In this document: in pieces, positions 1 to 6,231 of the stretch | Layout: every line of letters starts with the position of its first letter | Position numbering within the stretch: the stretch's first letter is position 1 | Assembly (NCBI GenBank): GCA_024642025.1 | Contig: JAHEBY010000158.1 | Span: forward strand, 1 to 6,359 | From: Comamonadaceae bacterium | GTDB lineage: Bacteria; Pseudomonadota; Gammaproteobacteria; Burkholderiales; Burkholderiaceae_C | Reading direction: 5' to 3' | DNA: 6,359 nt | Notes under the pieces: generated by a model | The model's input: only the letters and a program-made list of their open reading frames with translations | The model's database searches: none | What the model was told of the DNA's origin: nothing | Made by a program: the position numbers and the translations under genes

Positions 1-526
1 GCGTAGAAGGCATGTCATTGCCCAGCCCTGAGATTTTTTGATCCGGCATCCCGAACAAGTTGTCGACATACGGTCGAACAGCTGGATACATAAACATGAT
101 CAATGCCGCCATCATCAATATAAACACAAAAAGTGCACCCGGCCTGCCCAATCGGCTGAAAATTGCACTGTGTTGCCGCTCGCCTGGAGAATGAAATGGA
201 GTATTCATGCCAGGATGCGTAAGGCGCAAACTCGGTGCCGATGTGGTTGGCAAGCGCTCAAGTACAGGTGCAGCATCTATATCCAGAGTACGACAAACAC
301 TCGACGCCAACGCGCGCGCGAACACCGCGTCAGGTAGTAAATCCAGACGATCACTTTCCAAAGCCTCCAGTTTCTTTACTGGAACCTTTATTGCTACCGC
401 AAGTGCTGCAACGTGCAAGCCCGCGGCCTCACGGGCTTGACGCAGCAAAAGACCGGCCGATTGGCCATGCCCGGCGTGCGCGGGTTGAGTCGCGTCCCCT
501 CCCCCGCCGGCTGCATCTTCACTCAT
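1..526 (-). CDS. rodZ: RodZ-like cytoskeletal helix-turn-helix membrane protein, N-terminal part (3' end outside window)
   Basis: The reading frame is open from ATG at 526 to the window edge, giving 175 residues with no stop. Residues 1-22 are a Gly/Ala-rich leader. Residues 24-92 form the Cro/C1-type helix-turn-helix seen in RodZ, with the typical stretches LLRQAREAAGL, KVPVKKLEALE and LPDAVFARALASSVCRTLDI. One transmembrane helix follows at about 130-148 (ALFVFILMMAALIMFMYPAV). Only the first 27 or so periplasmic residues are visible. In known RodZ the HTH domain binds MreB under the inner membrane and helps set rod shape; that role is inferred here from family. A GAGG ribosome binding site at 535-538 lies 8 nt before the ATG. 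The start overlaps the pilW stop by 8 bp (ATGAGTGA), so translation is probably coupled. In related genomes ispG follows rodZ, and it may lie beyond the left edge. Confidence 0.9.
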   Translation of the reverse strand, partial: MSEDAAGGGGDATQPAHAGHGQSAGLLLRQAREAAGLHVAALAVAIKVPVKKLEALESDRLDLLPDAVFARALASSVCRTLDIDAAPVLERLPTTSAPSLRLTHPGMNTPFHSPGERQHSAIFSRLGRPGALFVFILMMAALIMFMYPAVRPYVDNLFGMPDQKISGLGNDMPST

Positions 527-1355
527 CGAACCGCCCTCGATCATTTGCTGCCGCCTCACGCGATTGCGGATAACGCTTTTTCAGTTGTTCGGCTAATTGA
601 CGCATGGCGTCTAAGTTACCCATCATGCGCTCCACCCGAACACCCAACCACAGCGACTCAGCATTTGCCAGCTCGCTATTGTTAAGTCGGCGAACATAGA
701 ACTGAGCCTTTGTAAAGTCTCCTCTTTGAAACAGCAGCAGGGCCAAGTTGTAACCAGTAACAGGGTTGCCAGCATCCAGCTCATAAGATCGCAGAAAGCT
801 GACTTCCGCCTCCGCTTTGAGACCAGCTCTCAACTGACAAAGCCCTTGAGTCATTAAAGTCTTGGCCCGCTGGGAGTAGGCCGGGTCTGACAGTGTTTGG
901 GTAAAGAACTGGAACGACTCGGCATAGCGTCCATCCTGACACGCCAGCCACCCGTAGTTATGCAGGTAATTGCTTTCGCGAGGGCTAATTTGCAGCGCTC
1001 GCTTGAAGCTTTCTTCGGCAAGTTTTGTCTCATTCAGGCCCATGTAAATCAAACCACGCAGGTTGTATGCCTCTGACCAAGTCGGATCGATTGCGATCGA
1101 TTGCTTCAGTTCATCCAACGCCACCTTGGGTTGCCCTTGCTCAAAATAACCCGCCGCCAATGCAAGACGAATACGCGCTCTTCTTCGCGCCTCCGGCTCG
1201 TCGGATTCCGTCACTAAATCAGGTCGAGTGGCAGCTTGCGCTCCTTGCTCTTTACTAGCCGCACACCCCTGTAGCGCAAGGCAACATATGCCAGCTATTC
1301 CTGCCAAGATACAGTAATACATCGAATTTTTGATCACCGACAAAAAATCACTCAT
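519..1355 (-). CDS. pilW: Type IV pilus biogenesis/stability lipoprotein PilW (PilF), TPR protein
   Basis: The 278-residue product has a lipoprotein signal: a hydrophobic stretch at about 13-28, then a lipobox A-L-Q-G-C with Cys31 as the lipidated residue. The mature part is helical repeats of the tetratricopeptide type from about residue 58 to 265, for example around ALAAGYFEQGQPKVALDELK, EAYNLRGLIYMGLNETKLAE and NPVTGYNLALLLFQRGDFTK. Members of this family (PilF in Pseudomonas, PilW in Neisseria) are outer-membrane pilotins needed for assembly or stability of the PilQ secretin in type IV pili. The role here follows from family and from its place between rlmN and rodZ, which matches the conserved order. 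The start is 3 bp after the rlmN stop. AGGAG at 1367-1371, inside the rlmN end, is 11 nt upstream, a slightly long spacing. No other pilus gene is in the window. Confidence 0.9.
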   Translation of the reverse strand: MSDFLSVIKNSMYYCILAGIAGICCLALQGCAASKEQGAQAATRPDLVTESDEPEARRRARIRLALAAGYFEQGQPKVALDELKQSIAIDPTWSEAYNLRGLIYMGLNETKLAEESFKRALQISPRESNYLHNYGWLACQDGRYAESFQFFTQTLSDPAYSQRAKTLMTQGLCQLRAGLKAEAEVSFLRSYELDAGNPVTGYNLALLLFQRGDFTKAQFYVRRLNNSELANAESLWLGVRVERMMGNLDAMRQLAEQLKKRYPQSREAAANDRGRFDE

Positions 1356-1358
1356 ATG

Positions 1359-2507
1359 TCAGGCTTCTCCTGGAGTTGCACCGATTTTGGTGTCAGGTCG
1401 CAACTGCACCGTCCGTTGAATGGCAATTCGCTGACCAACTCTGGTTCTGTCCCGAACGTCACCCGCCAACTGGCCACAAGCCGCCTCGATATCATCACCC
1501 CTGGTCTTCCGGATCGTTGTCACGATGCCCGCATCGATCAGAATCCTGCTGAATATCTGGACCTGCGAAGCGCTCGAGCGAAGCAAGCCCGACGCCGGAA
1601 ATGGATTGAAAGGTATCAAGTTGAACTTACACCAGTTCAAGCCCTTATTTCGACTGGAGACAAGCTTTACCAACTCACGGGCATGACTCACTTGATCATT
1701 CACACCATCAAGCATGCAATATTCAAATGTAATGAAGTCCCTGGGAGCATGGGATAAATATCGATCGCAGGCGCTAAGCATTTCATCAATAGGGTACTTC
1801 CTATTGAGTGGCACCAGATTGTCCCGCAGATCATCATTCGGTGCGTGCAACGACACAGCCAACGCAACCGCACAATCAAGCCCCAGCCGATCCATCATCG
1901 GCACCACGCCAGATGTAGACACAGTTACACGTCTGCGCGACAGACTGTACCCGTTATCATCCAGCATAACGCGCAGCGCCGGGATCAACGCAGCATAGTT
2001 CTGAAGCGGCTCGCCCATGCCCATCATCACGACGTTAGAGATTACACGATCCTTTCGGTCAAAGCGCTGACGCAAGAAATTCTCGGCAAACCACAATTGC
2101 GATACGATTTCGGCAGTGGTCAGGTTTCTACTAAACCCTTGATGGCCTGTCGAACAAAAACGGCAGGCGACCGCACACCCTACTTGTGAAGAGACACAAA
2201 GCGTCCCTCTGTCATCCTCTGGAATGAAAACTGTCTCGATCGCGTTGCCATGCCCTACATCGAACAGCCATTTGATCGTTCCGTCCGACGATATGGTTTG
2301 AGTCGTGACCTTTAGCCCTTGAACACAGGCCGCAAAATTGAGTTTGTCACGCAGCGACTTTGCCAAGTCTGTCATGTCATCAAAATTCGACACTCCTTTT
2401 TGATGAACCCATTTGAAGAGTTGGACGGCACGAAAACGCTTTTCCCCGAGCTGGTCACAAAATGCGGCCAAGCCCTCGAGATCGAATTCGAGTAAGTTGA
2501 CCGCCAT
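1359..2507 (-). CDS. rlmN: Dual-specificity 23S rRNA/tRNA adenine-C2 methyltransferase RlmN
   Basis: This is a radical-SAM enzyme of 382 residues, close to the E. coli length of 384. The CxxxCxxC motif that holds the 4Fe-4S cluster is Cys111, Cys115 and Cys118 (GCAVACRFCSTG). Cys104, seven residues before it, and Cys344 (DDIEAACGQLAGDV) match the two mechanistic cysteines of E. coli RlmN (Cys118 and the methyl-carrying Cys355). GMGEPLQN at 163-170 and SLHAPNDDLRDNLVPLNRKY at 219-238 are further family signatures, and an N-terminal accessory domain covers about 1-95. Known members methylate C2 of A2503 in 23S rRNA and A37 in some tRNAs. All key residues are present, so the gene should be active. 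It lies 8 bp after ndk and 3 bp before pilW. I see no good Shine-Dalgarno before its ATG, which suggests translation coupled to ndk. The C-terminus carries about 20 residues beyond the conserved core, rich in Arg, Thr and Gln. Confidence 0.97.
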   Translation of the reverse strand: MAVNLLEFDLEGLAAFCDQLGEKRFRAVQLFKWVHQKGVSNFDDMTDLAKSLRDKLNFAACVQGLKVTTQTISSDGTIKWLFDVGHGNAIETVFIPEDDRGTLCVSSQVGCAVACRFCSTGHQGFSRNLTTAEIVSQLWFAENFLRQRFDRKDRVISNVVMMGMGEPLQNYAALIPALRVMLDDNGYSLSRRRVTVSTSGVVPMMDRLGLDCAVALAVSLHAPNDDLRDNLVPLNRKYPIDEMLSACDRYLSHAPRDFITFEYCMLDGVNDQVSHARELVKLVSSRNKGLNWCKFNLIPFNPFPASGLLRSSASQVQIFSRILIDAGIVTTIRKTRGDDIEAACGQLAGDVRDRTRVGQRIAIQRTVQLRPDTKIGATPGEA

Positions 2508-2515
2508 TTAGCGAG

Positions 2516-2941
2516 TTATCGGGAGTAGATATTCATGCCGGGGAAGAAGAAACTGATCTCCACGGCAGCGGTTTCAGCGGCATCTGAACCATGCACAGCA
2601 TTGGCATCAATGCTTGCAGCAAAATCTGCGCGAATCGTTCCAGGAGCCGCTTTCTTCGGGTCAGTTGCGCCCATAAGATCCCGATTCTTCAAAATCGCGC
2701 CTTCTCCCTCCAGGGCCTGGATCATTACGGGGCCGGAAATCATGAAGTCAACCAGATCCTTGAAAAAGGGCCTCGCTTTATGCACCGCATAAAAAGCCTC
2801 AGCATCAGCACGCGACAGGTGCACTAATTTGGCGGCGACCACTTTCAGGCCAGCCGCCTCAAAACGGGTGTAGATTTGCCCAATCACATTCTTGGCAACG
2901 GCATCCGGTTTGATAATTGACAAGGTACGTTCGATGGTCAT
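2516..2941 (-). CDS. ndk: Nucleoside diphosphate kinase
   Basis: The 141-residue product is a normal-length bacterial NDK. It transfers the gamma-phosphate from ATP to nucleoside diphosphates through a phosphohistidine, keeping NTP and dNTP pools balanced in the cytoplasm. The active-site histidine is His117 in the NAVHGSD motif (114-120). Other family hallmarks are the opening TIERTLSIIKPDAV with Lys11, Tyr51 in AFYAVHK, RPFFKDLVDFMISGPV (57-72), and Arg87 and Thr93 in the LKNRDLMGATDP segment. AGGA at 2949-2952 lies 7 nt before the ATG, a textbook ribosome binding site. This is the first gene after the rluB terminator and has its own likely promoter, so it probably heads the ndk-rlmN-pilW-rodZ transcript. 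The protein is intact with nothing unusual in it. Confidence 0.98.
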   Translation of the reverse strand: MTIERTLSIIKPDAVAKNVIGQIYTRFEAAGLKVVAAKLVHLSRADAEAFYAVHKARPFFKDLVDFMISGPVMIQALEGEGAILKNRDLMGATDPKKAAPGTIRADFAASIDANAVHGSDAAETAAVEISFFFPGMNIYSR

Positions 2942-2958
2942 TGTAGGTTCCTGAATCT

Positions 2959-2993
2959 ATTAAATAATTTTGTTTTTTTGCACTGTTTGGCAA
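2959..2993 (-). promoter_or_regulatory. Likely sigma70-type promoter for ndk-rlmN-pilW-rodZ
   Basis: On the minus strand, TTGCCA (2993-2988) resembles a -35 box. AATTAT (2969-2964) follows after an 18-nt spacer as a 4-of-6 match to the -10 box. TTTAAT (2964-2959) is a better -10 by sequence, but its spacer from the same -35 is 23 nt. The segment is clearly AT-rich compared with its surroundings, lies just downstream of the rluB terminator, and precedes the ndk ribosome binding site and start. The exact -10 choice is uncertain. Confidence 0.5.
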
Positions 2994-3032
2994 AGTTTTA
3001 CATTTTAACCACCTATTGCCCAGCCAACCGGC

Positions 3033-3053
3033 AAAAAGGACTTACGAGTCCTT
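3033..3053 (-). terminator. Intrinsic terminator after rluB
   Basis: On the minus strand a 7-bp perfect stem, AAGGACT and AGTCCTT, closes a CGTA tetraloop. The 3' arm runs into a short U tract (TTTTT, two of them in the stem). It begins 34 bp past the rluB stop codon and before the ndk promoter. On the plus strand no T-run follows the stem, so it acts in one direction only. The U tract is short, so some readthrough into ndk is possible. Confidence 0.7.
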
Positions 3054-3074
3054 GGCGCAAGGCCCTGGACTTAC
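3038..3074 (-). repeat. 8-bp direct repeat and small inverted repeat around the rluB terminator
   Basis: The 8-mer GTAAGTCC occurs twice on the minus strand, at 3074-3067 and at 3045-3038, where the second copy is part of the terminator 3' arm. Between them is a perfect small inverted repeat, CCTTG-CGC-CAAGG (3062-3050). Its 3' arm shares bases with the terminator 5' arm. The two hairpins cannot form fully at once, so the RNA could switch between them. The pairing is seen in the sequence; any regulatory role is inference. Confidence 0.5.
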
Positions 3075-3087
3075 CGCGAAACAAAAT

Positions 3088-4386
3088 CTAACTGGTTCGC
3101 CCACCACGTCGCCTCCGGGCGCTGTTGCCACCGACGCTCCCACCTTTGCGCTGGCCCGGCATCCCTTGACGCTGACGCGTGAAGCTATCGGCGCCAATAT
3201 AGCCAAACGCAGTCTTCATGGGATCTGGTTGAGAATTTCCGTTAGACGAGTCACTTCGATCTCCGCCTGCAAAGCCTCCACCACTTCCGCCGCGGTTGGT
3301 ACCGTCACCTCTATTGCGCGCTTTCCGATCGCTGTCTTTACGCGATTGCCCTCGTCCATTCGGTGTGCGCTGAGGTCCACCACGCGGAACCTCACTCCTA
3401 GGCCCATTGGCCGCTTCGGGCAAGCCTCGCATGTCGGAATCGTCGAGCTCCAGCCATTCTCCACGCTTGAGTCCGCGTGGCAACATCATCGCACCGTAAC
3501 GAATTCGTATCAGGCGGCTAACTGCATGCCCTACAGATTCAAACATGCGTCGCACTTCGCGATTCCGACCTTCCGAAATAGTGACGCGATACCAACAATT
3601 CGCCCCCTCTCCGCCGCCTTCATCTATAGAACCAAACTGAGCCGTACCATCGTCAAGCGCTACACCATCCAGAAGCTTTTGCTTTTCATCTTTGCTCAGA
3701 GCGCCAAGTACTCGCACCGCATATTCGCGCTGCAATCCGAATCTCGGATGCATCAACCGGTTTGCAAGCTCACCTGAGCTGGTGAACAGCAAAAGACCTT
3801 CTGTATTTAAATCCAGACGACCGACGGATTGCCACTTCCCCTGATGCAACTTGGGCAGTCGCCGAAAAACTGTTGGCCTGTTTTGCGGGTCATCGTTTGT
3901 GACAACTTCTCCAACTGGTTTGTGATACGCGATAACGCGGGCGGGTGGCGGATCGATGCGAAACCTGATCGGCTTGCCGTTAACCTTGACATGATCTCCA
4001 AACTGAATCCGTTGCCCAATGTGCGCTGGCTCATTGTTGACCGTAATACGGCCCTCCATAATTAGCTGCTCCATCTCGAGGCGGGAACCCATTCCGGACT
4101 GTGCAAGAACCTTGTGCAATTTGGGGGCCTCGACCTGCGGCGGGAGGACCCGCTTGGGCGGCAAAACATCGACCGATTCTTCATCGGCATCAAACTGCCC
4201 TGATATCACATCATCGAATTCGATTGCCTTTTGCCTGTCGCCTCTCGCCAACGCACCCGACGGCGAGGTCCGACCTTCAGCTAATCGAGCCTTCGAGGCG
4301 GCATCCGAGATTTCATTGTTCTCGTCTTGAGGCGCCAAACCCTGTGGCTCGCGCGAGACGGGGTGCTCCGGTGGGCCTTGGGTCAT
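3088..4386 (-). CDS. rluB: 23S rRNA pseudouridine synthase RluB (RsuA family) with long low-complexity ends
   Basis: The 432-residue product has an S4 RNA-binding domain at about 88-135 (KLHKVLAQSGMGSRLEMEQL onward), then an RsuA-family catalytic domain to about 315. The catalytic aspartate is Asp192 in GRLDLNTEGLLL. SEGRNREVRRMFESVGHAVSRLIR (271-294) is the usual C-terminal signature. E. coli RluB forms pseudouridine 2605 in 23S rRNA; the same target is inferred. RluE/RluF and RsuA are relatives, but the size, S4 domain and context favour RluB. The protein is well above the E. coli length of 291. It has an acidic, Glu/Asp-rich leader of about 88 residues and a tail from about 322 rich in Gly, Arg, Ser and Asn, ending in an arginine run. 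Inside the tail a non-repetitive island, PMKTAFGYIGADSFTRQRQG (389-408), looks conserved-like. The start overlaps the scpB stop by 4 bp (ATGA), so the two are probably coupled. Confidence 0.93.
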   Translation of the reverse strand: MTQGPPEHPVSREPQGLAPQDENNEISDAASKARLAEGRTSPSGALARGDRQKAIEFDDVISGQFDADEESVDVLPPKRVLPPQVEAPKLHKVLAQSGMGSRLEMEQLIMEGRITVNNEPAHIGQRIQFGDHVKVNGKPIRFRIDPPPARVIAYHKPVGEVVTNDDPQNRPTVFRRLPKLHQGKWQSVGRLDLNTEGLLLFTSSGELANRLMHPRFGLQREYAVRVLGALSKDEKQKLLDGVALDDGTAQFGSIDEGGGEGANCWYRVTISEGRNREVRRMFESVGHAVSRLIRIRYGAMMLPRGLKRGEWLELDDSDMRGLPEAANGPRSEVPRGGPQRTPNGRGQSRKDSDRKARNRGDGTNRGGSGGGFAGGDRSDSSNGNSQPDPMKTAFGYIGADSFTRQRQGMPGQRKGGSVGGNSARRRRGGRTS

Positions 4387-5090
4387 GGCTTAATCTCTTC
4401 AAACGATTCGTTGCGGGTCGCAGGTACGCCTTCTTCTGCGAGACCATCTGCAAACGACTGGTCGCTAGTCAAGGAAGCGCCCTCCGATGAGTTGGGCGTT
4501 CCGCCCGAATCAGGCGCGATATTCAAAGCAGCTTGCGCCGAATCCGCGAACATCGGCAATACGCCCAGCGGCTGAGGTTGATTTTCGTTCATCACAGGTA
4601 GTTGATCGAGCGACTCAAGCCCCAGATCATCAAGAAACTGTCGCGTCGTAGCAAAAAGTGCGGGCCTGCCAGGCGCTTCACGGTGACCGATCGCCTCGAC
4701 CCATCCACGGTCTTCAAGCTGCTTGATGATCATCGAGTTTATTGTTACACCGCGAATATCTTCCATATCTCCACGTGTGACAGGTTGTCTGTAAGCGATG
4801 ATGGCAAGTGTTTCAAGCACAGCACGCGTATACCGCGGAGGCTTCTCTGGATGCAGTCGGTCAAGGAATGGGCGCATGGCCGGACGGCTTTGAAACCTCC
4901 ACCCGGTCGAAACACTTACCAGCTCGACACCCTTTTGAGCCCAGTCGCCCTGCAGATCCAGAAGCAATAGTTTGATGGAATCCTGATTCAGTCGATCATC
5001 AAAAAGGGGCCGCATATCACGCACGGGCAATGGCTGAACCGCACAAATTAGAGCGGTCTCCAATACGCGTTTTGCATCAGCCGTATTCAT
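4383..5090 (-). CDS. scpB: Segregation and condensation protein ScpB
   Basis: From ATG at 5090 the product is 235 residues. Two winged-helix domains are expected at about 1-75 and 86-155. The family signature is clear: LETLAIIAYRQPVTRGDMED (92-111) followed by IRGV, then QLEDRGWVEAIGHREAPGRP (124-143) and TTRQFLDDLGL. ScpB dimers bind the ScpA kleisin and regulate the SMC complex, which compacts and segregates the chromosome. About 70 C-terminal residues after 165 are polar, acidic and low in complexity. Start choice: TTG at 5132 and ATG at 5120 are in frame upstream, but the conserved protein begins at MNTADAKRVLETALICA, so 5090 is preferred. None of the three has a convincing Shine-Dalgarno. 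No scpA lies beside it, so its partner must be elsewhere. It overlaps rluB by 4 bp, the common scpB-rluB pairing. Confidence 0.93.
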   Translation of the reverse strand: MNTADAKRVLETALICAVQPLPVRDMRPLFDDRLNQDSIKLLLLDLQGDWAQKGVELVSVSTGWRFQSRPAMRPFLDRLHPEKPPRYTRAVLETLAIIAYRQPVTRGDMEDIRGVTINSMIIKQLEDRGWVEAIGHREAPGRPALFATTRQFLDDLGLESLDQLPVMNENQPQPLGVLPMFADSAQAALNIAPDSGGTPNSSEGASLTSDQSFADGLAEEGVPATRNESFEEIKP

Positions 5091-5163
5091 GTCATTTAGG
5101 TTCGGGGAAAACGCCAACATGGCGCAAATCAATCAGGATCGGATAGAACCGAGCAAGGGGAGG

Positions 5164-5198
5164 AAAATCGCAACGAAAACACCAGACAGGTAGCGATT
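5164..5198 (-). other. Weak hairpin after rluD, possible inefficient terminator
   Basis: Just after the rluD stop on the minus strand, AATCGC (5198-5193) can pair with GCGATT (5171-5166), followed by TT. The loop is about 21 nt and contains a minor ACC/GGT pairing. The long loop and short U run make it a poor intrinsic terminator. Otherwise the 107-bp gap to scpB (5091-5197) shows no clear promoter boxes, so scpB-rluB may be partly read from rluD. Confidence 0.2.
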
Positions 5199-6217
5199 CA
5201 ACTCAAGCCAGCTTCATTGTAACGCAGGCCCAACTGTGCCAAACCATGTTGAAAGTCACTAGGTGGTGCGGCTCGAAAGGTTTCCTGCCGAAGGGTAAAC
5301 GGATGCTCAAAAGAAAGGTGAAAAGCATGAAGCGCCTGCCGGGGCATTGCGTCGATAGCGCGCCCCCCATACACCTGATCGCTCAACAATGGATGACCAA
5401 TTGAGGCCAAATGGACTCGAATCTGGTGCGTACGTCCGGTATGCAATGTACACAGGACAAGGCAGTTCTTTTCACCATTTTTTATCAGGCTAATATCTGT
5501 CTGCGCCTGCTTTCCACTGTTTTTCAACAAGTCGACGACGGCCATACGCAGGCGGTTTCCCGGGTCACGCCCAATCGGCGCATCCACCCGCCGCAGCCGG
5601 GCTCCGACCCAAGGCCCATTCGCAATCGCGAGGTACCGCCGGCTCACTTGCCTCGCTGCGATCATGGACACTAAAACGTCCATCGCTCTACGCGTTTTTG
5701 CGACAACCATCAGACCACTGGTGTCCTTGTCTAGCCTGTGAACAATACCAGCCCTTGGAACATCACTAGCACGAGGGTATTTGGCCAATAATCCATTGAG
5801 CAGGGTCCCGCTCCAGTTGCCCGGCGCCGGATGCACAACCATTCCAGCCGGCTTGTTGACAACTACAAGATGCTCATCCTCAAACACGACATTGATGTCC
5901 ATCCGTTCGGGTGTAAAGGCCTGACTTTGTGGCGTCGGGCGCAACTCGATTCTGCATCTGTCCCCAGCCTTGATCCGGTTCGACACCTTTGCAACGCGAA
6001 CGCCGTTGAGGGTAAATGCCCCGTCCATGACAAGTTGCTGCAGATAGCTTCTCGAGAACTCAGAATTTAAACCCGCCAACACGCGATCAATGCGTTGTCC
6101 ATGATGACATTCGTGAGCGGCAAATTCTCGGATTTCAATCTTCAAACCGACGTCTTCGCCGTCTTCAACATCATCGATTGCCGGGGTCGTCGATATAATC
6201 GGAGCTGTTTGATTCAA
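5198..6217 (-). CDS. rluD: 23S rRNA pseudouridine synthase RluD
   Basis: The 339-residue product belongs to the RluA/RluD family. An S4 domain covers about 39-95 (GQRIDRVLAGL, SRSYLQQLVMDGAFTLNGVR). The catalytic domain follows, with the aspartate Asp163 in HRLDKDTSGLMVVAKT. Other signatures are VVNKPAGMVVHPAPGNWSGT (119-138) and GRTHQIRVHLASIGHPLLSD in the C-terminal part. E. coli RluD makes pseudouridines 1911, 1915 and 1917 in helix 69 of 23S rRNA. The presence of S4 and the divergent bamD partner favour RluD over RluC or RluA. The start is TTG at 6217: an in-frame TGA lies at 6232-6230, no ATG occurs before the S4 domain, and GAGGA sits 9 nt upstream. The first 25 or so residues are an acidic leader. 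In many proteobacteria pgeF (yfiH) follows rluD; here scpB does. Confidence 0.95.
   Translation of the reverse strand: MNQTAPIISTTPAIDDVEDGEDVGLKIEIREFAAHECHHGQRIDRVLAGLNSEFSRSYLQQLVMDGAFTLNGVRVAKVSNRIKAGDRCRIELRPTPQSQAFTPERMDINVVFEDEHLVVVNKPAGMVVHPAPGNWSGTLLNGLLAKYPRASDVPRAGIVHRLDKDTSGLMVVAKTRRAMDVLVSMIAARQVSRRYLAIANGPWVGARLRRVDAPIGRDPGNRLRMAVVDLLKNSGKQAQTDISLIKNGEKNCLVLCTLHTGRTHQIRVHLASIGHPLLSDQVYGGRAIDAMPRQALHAFHLSFEHPFTLRQETFRAAPPSDFQHGLAQLGLRYNEAGLS
6194..6199 (+). promoter_or_regulatory. bamD: Candidate -10 box (TATAAT) for bamD
   Basis: A perfect TATAAT lies within the first codons of rluD, on the opposite strand. The predicted transcription start, about 7 nt downstream near 6206, would give a leader of about 26 nt before the bamD ATG, a reasonable length. 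No good -35 box is seen at 15-18 nt upstream and there is no extended TG, so it would need an activator or be weak. The consensus match is seen; its activity is inference. Confidence 0.45.
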
Positions 6218-6226
6218 GAAGGTCGT

Positions 6227-6231
6227 TCCTC
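6227..6231 (-). promoter_or_regulatory. rluD: Ribosome binding site that supports the TTG start of rluD
   Basis: GAGGA on the minus strand lies 9 nt before the TTG at 6217. An in-frame TGA overlaps it, so no longer rluD product is possible. The site is adjacent to the bamD ATG. In mirror fashion the bamD site AGAAGG (6217-6222, plus) touches the rluD start codon and is 9 nt from its own ATG. Confidence 0.65.

Noticed and set aside
38..685. Several overlapping plus-strand frames of 77-112 codons at the left edge
   Set aside because: They are antisense to rodZ and the pilW end, which are well supported by domains, and the frames contradict one another. None resembles a protein I know.
1085..1104. 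Perfect tandem duplication of the 10-mer GATCGATTGC
   Set aside because: It is inside pilW and encodes part of an ordinary TPR helix (QSIAID) with no frame break. Two copies of a 10-mer are too few to call a functional repeat.
2942..3087. Possible small RNA or small protein between ndk and rluB
   Set aside because: The stretch is explained by the rluB terminator, ndk promoter and ndk leader. I found no further promoter-terminator pair or a short frame with a ribosome binding site.
3216..3464. 82-codon minus-strand frame within rluB
   Set aside because: It overlaps rluB in another frame and has no domain or ribosome binding site; a chance open frame in the low-complexity tail.
3016..3777. 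253-codon plus-strand open frame opposite the end of rluB
   Set aside because: It lies antisense to the rluB tail and catalytic domain, starts in the terminator region, has no recognisable domain, and its composition is what the Gly/Arg-rich complementary strand would give. It is a shadow frame.
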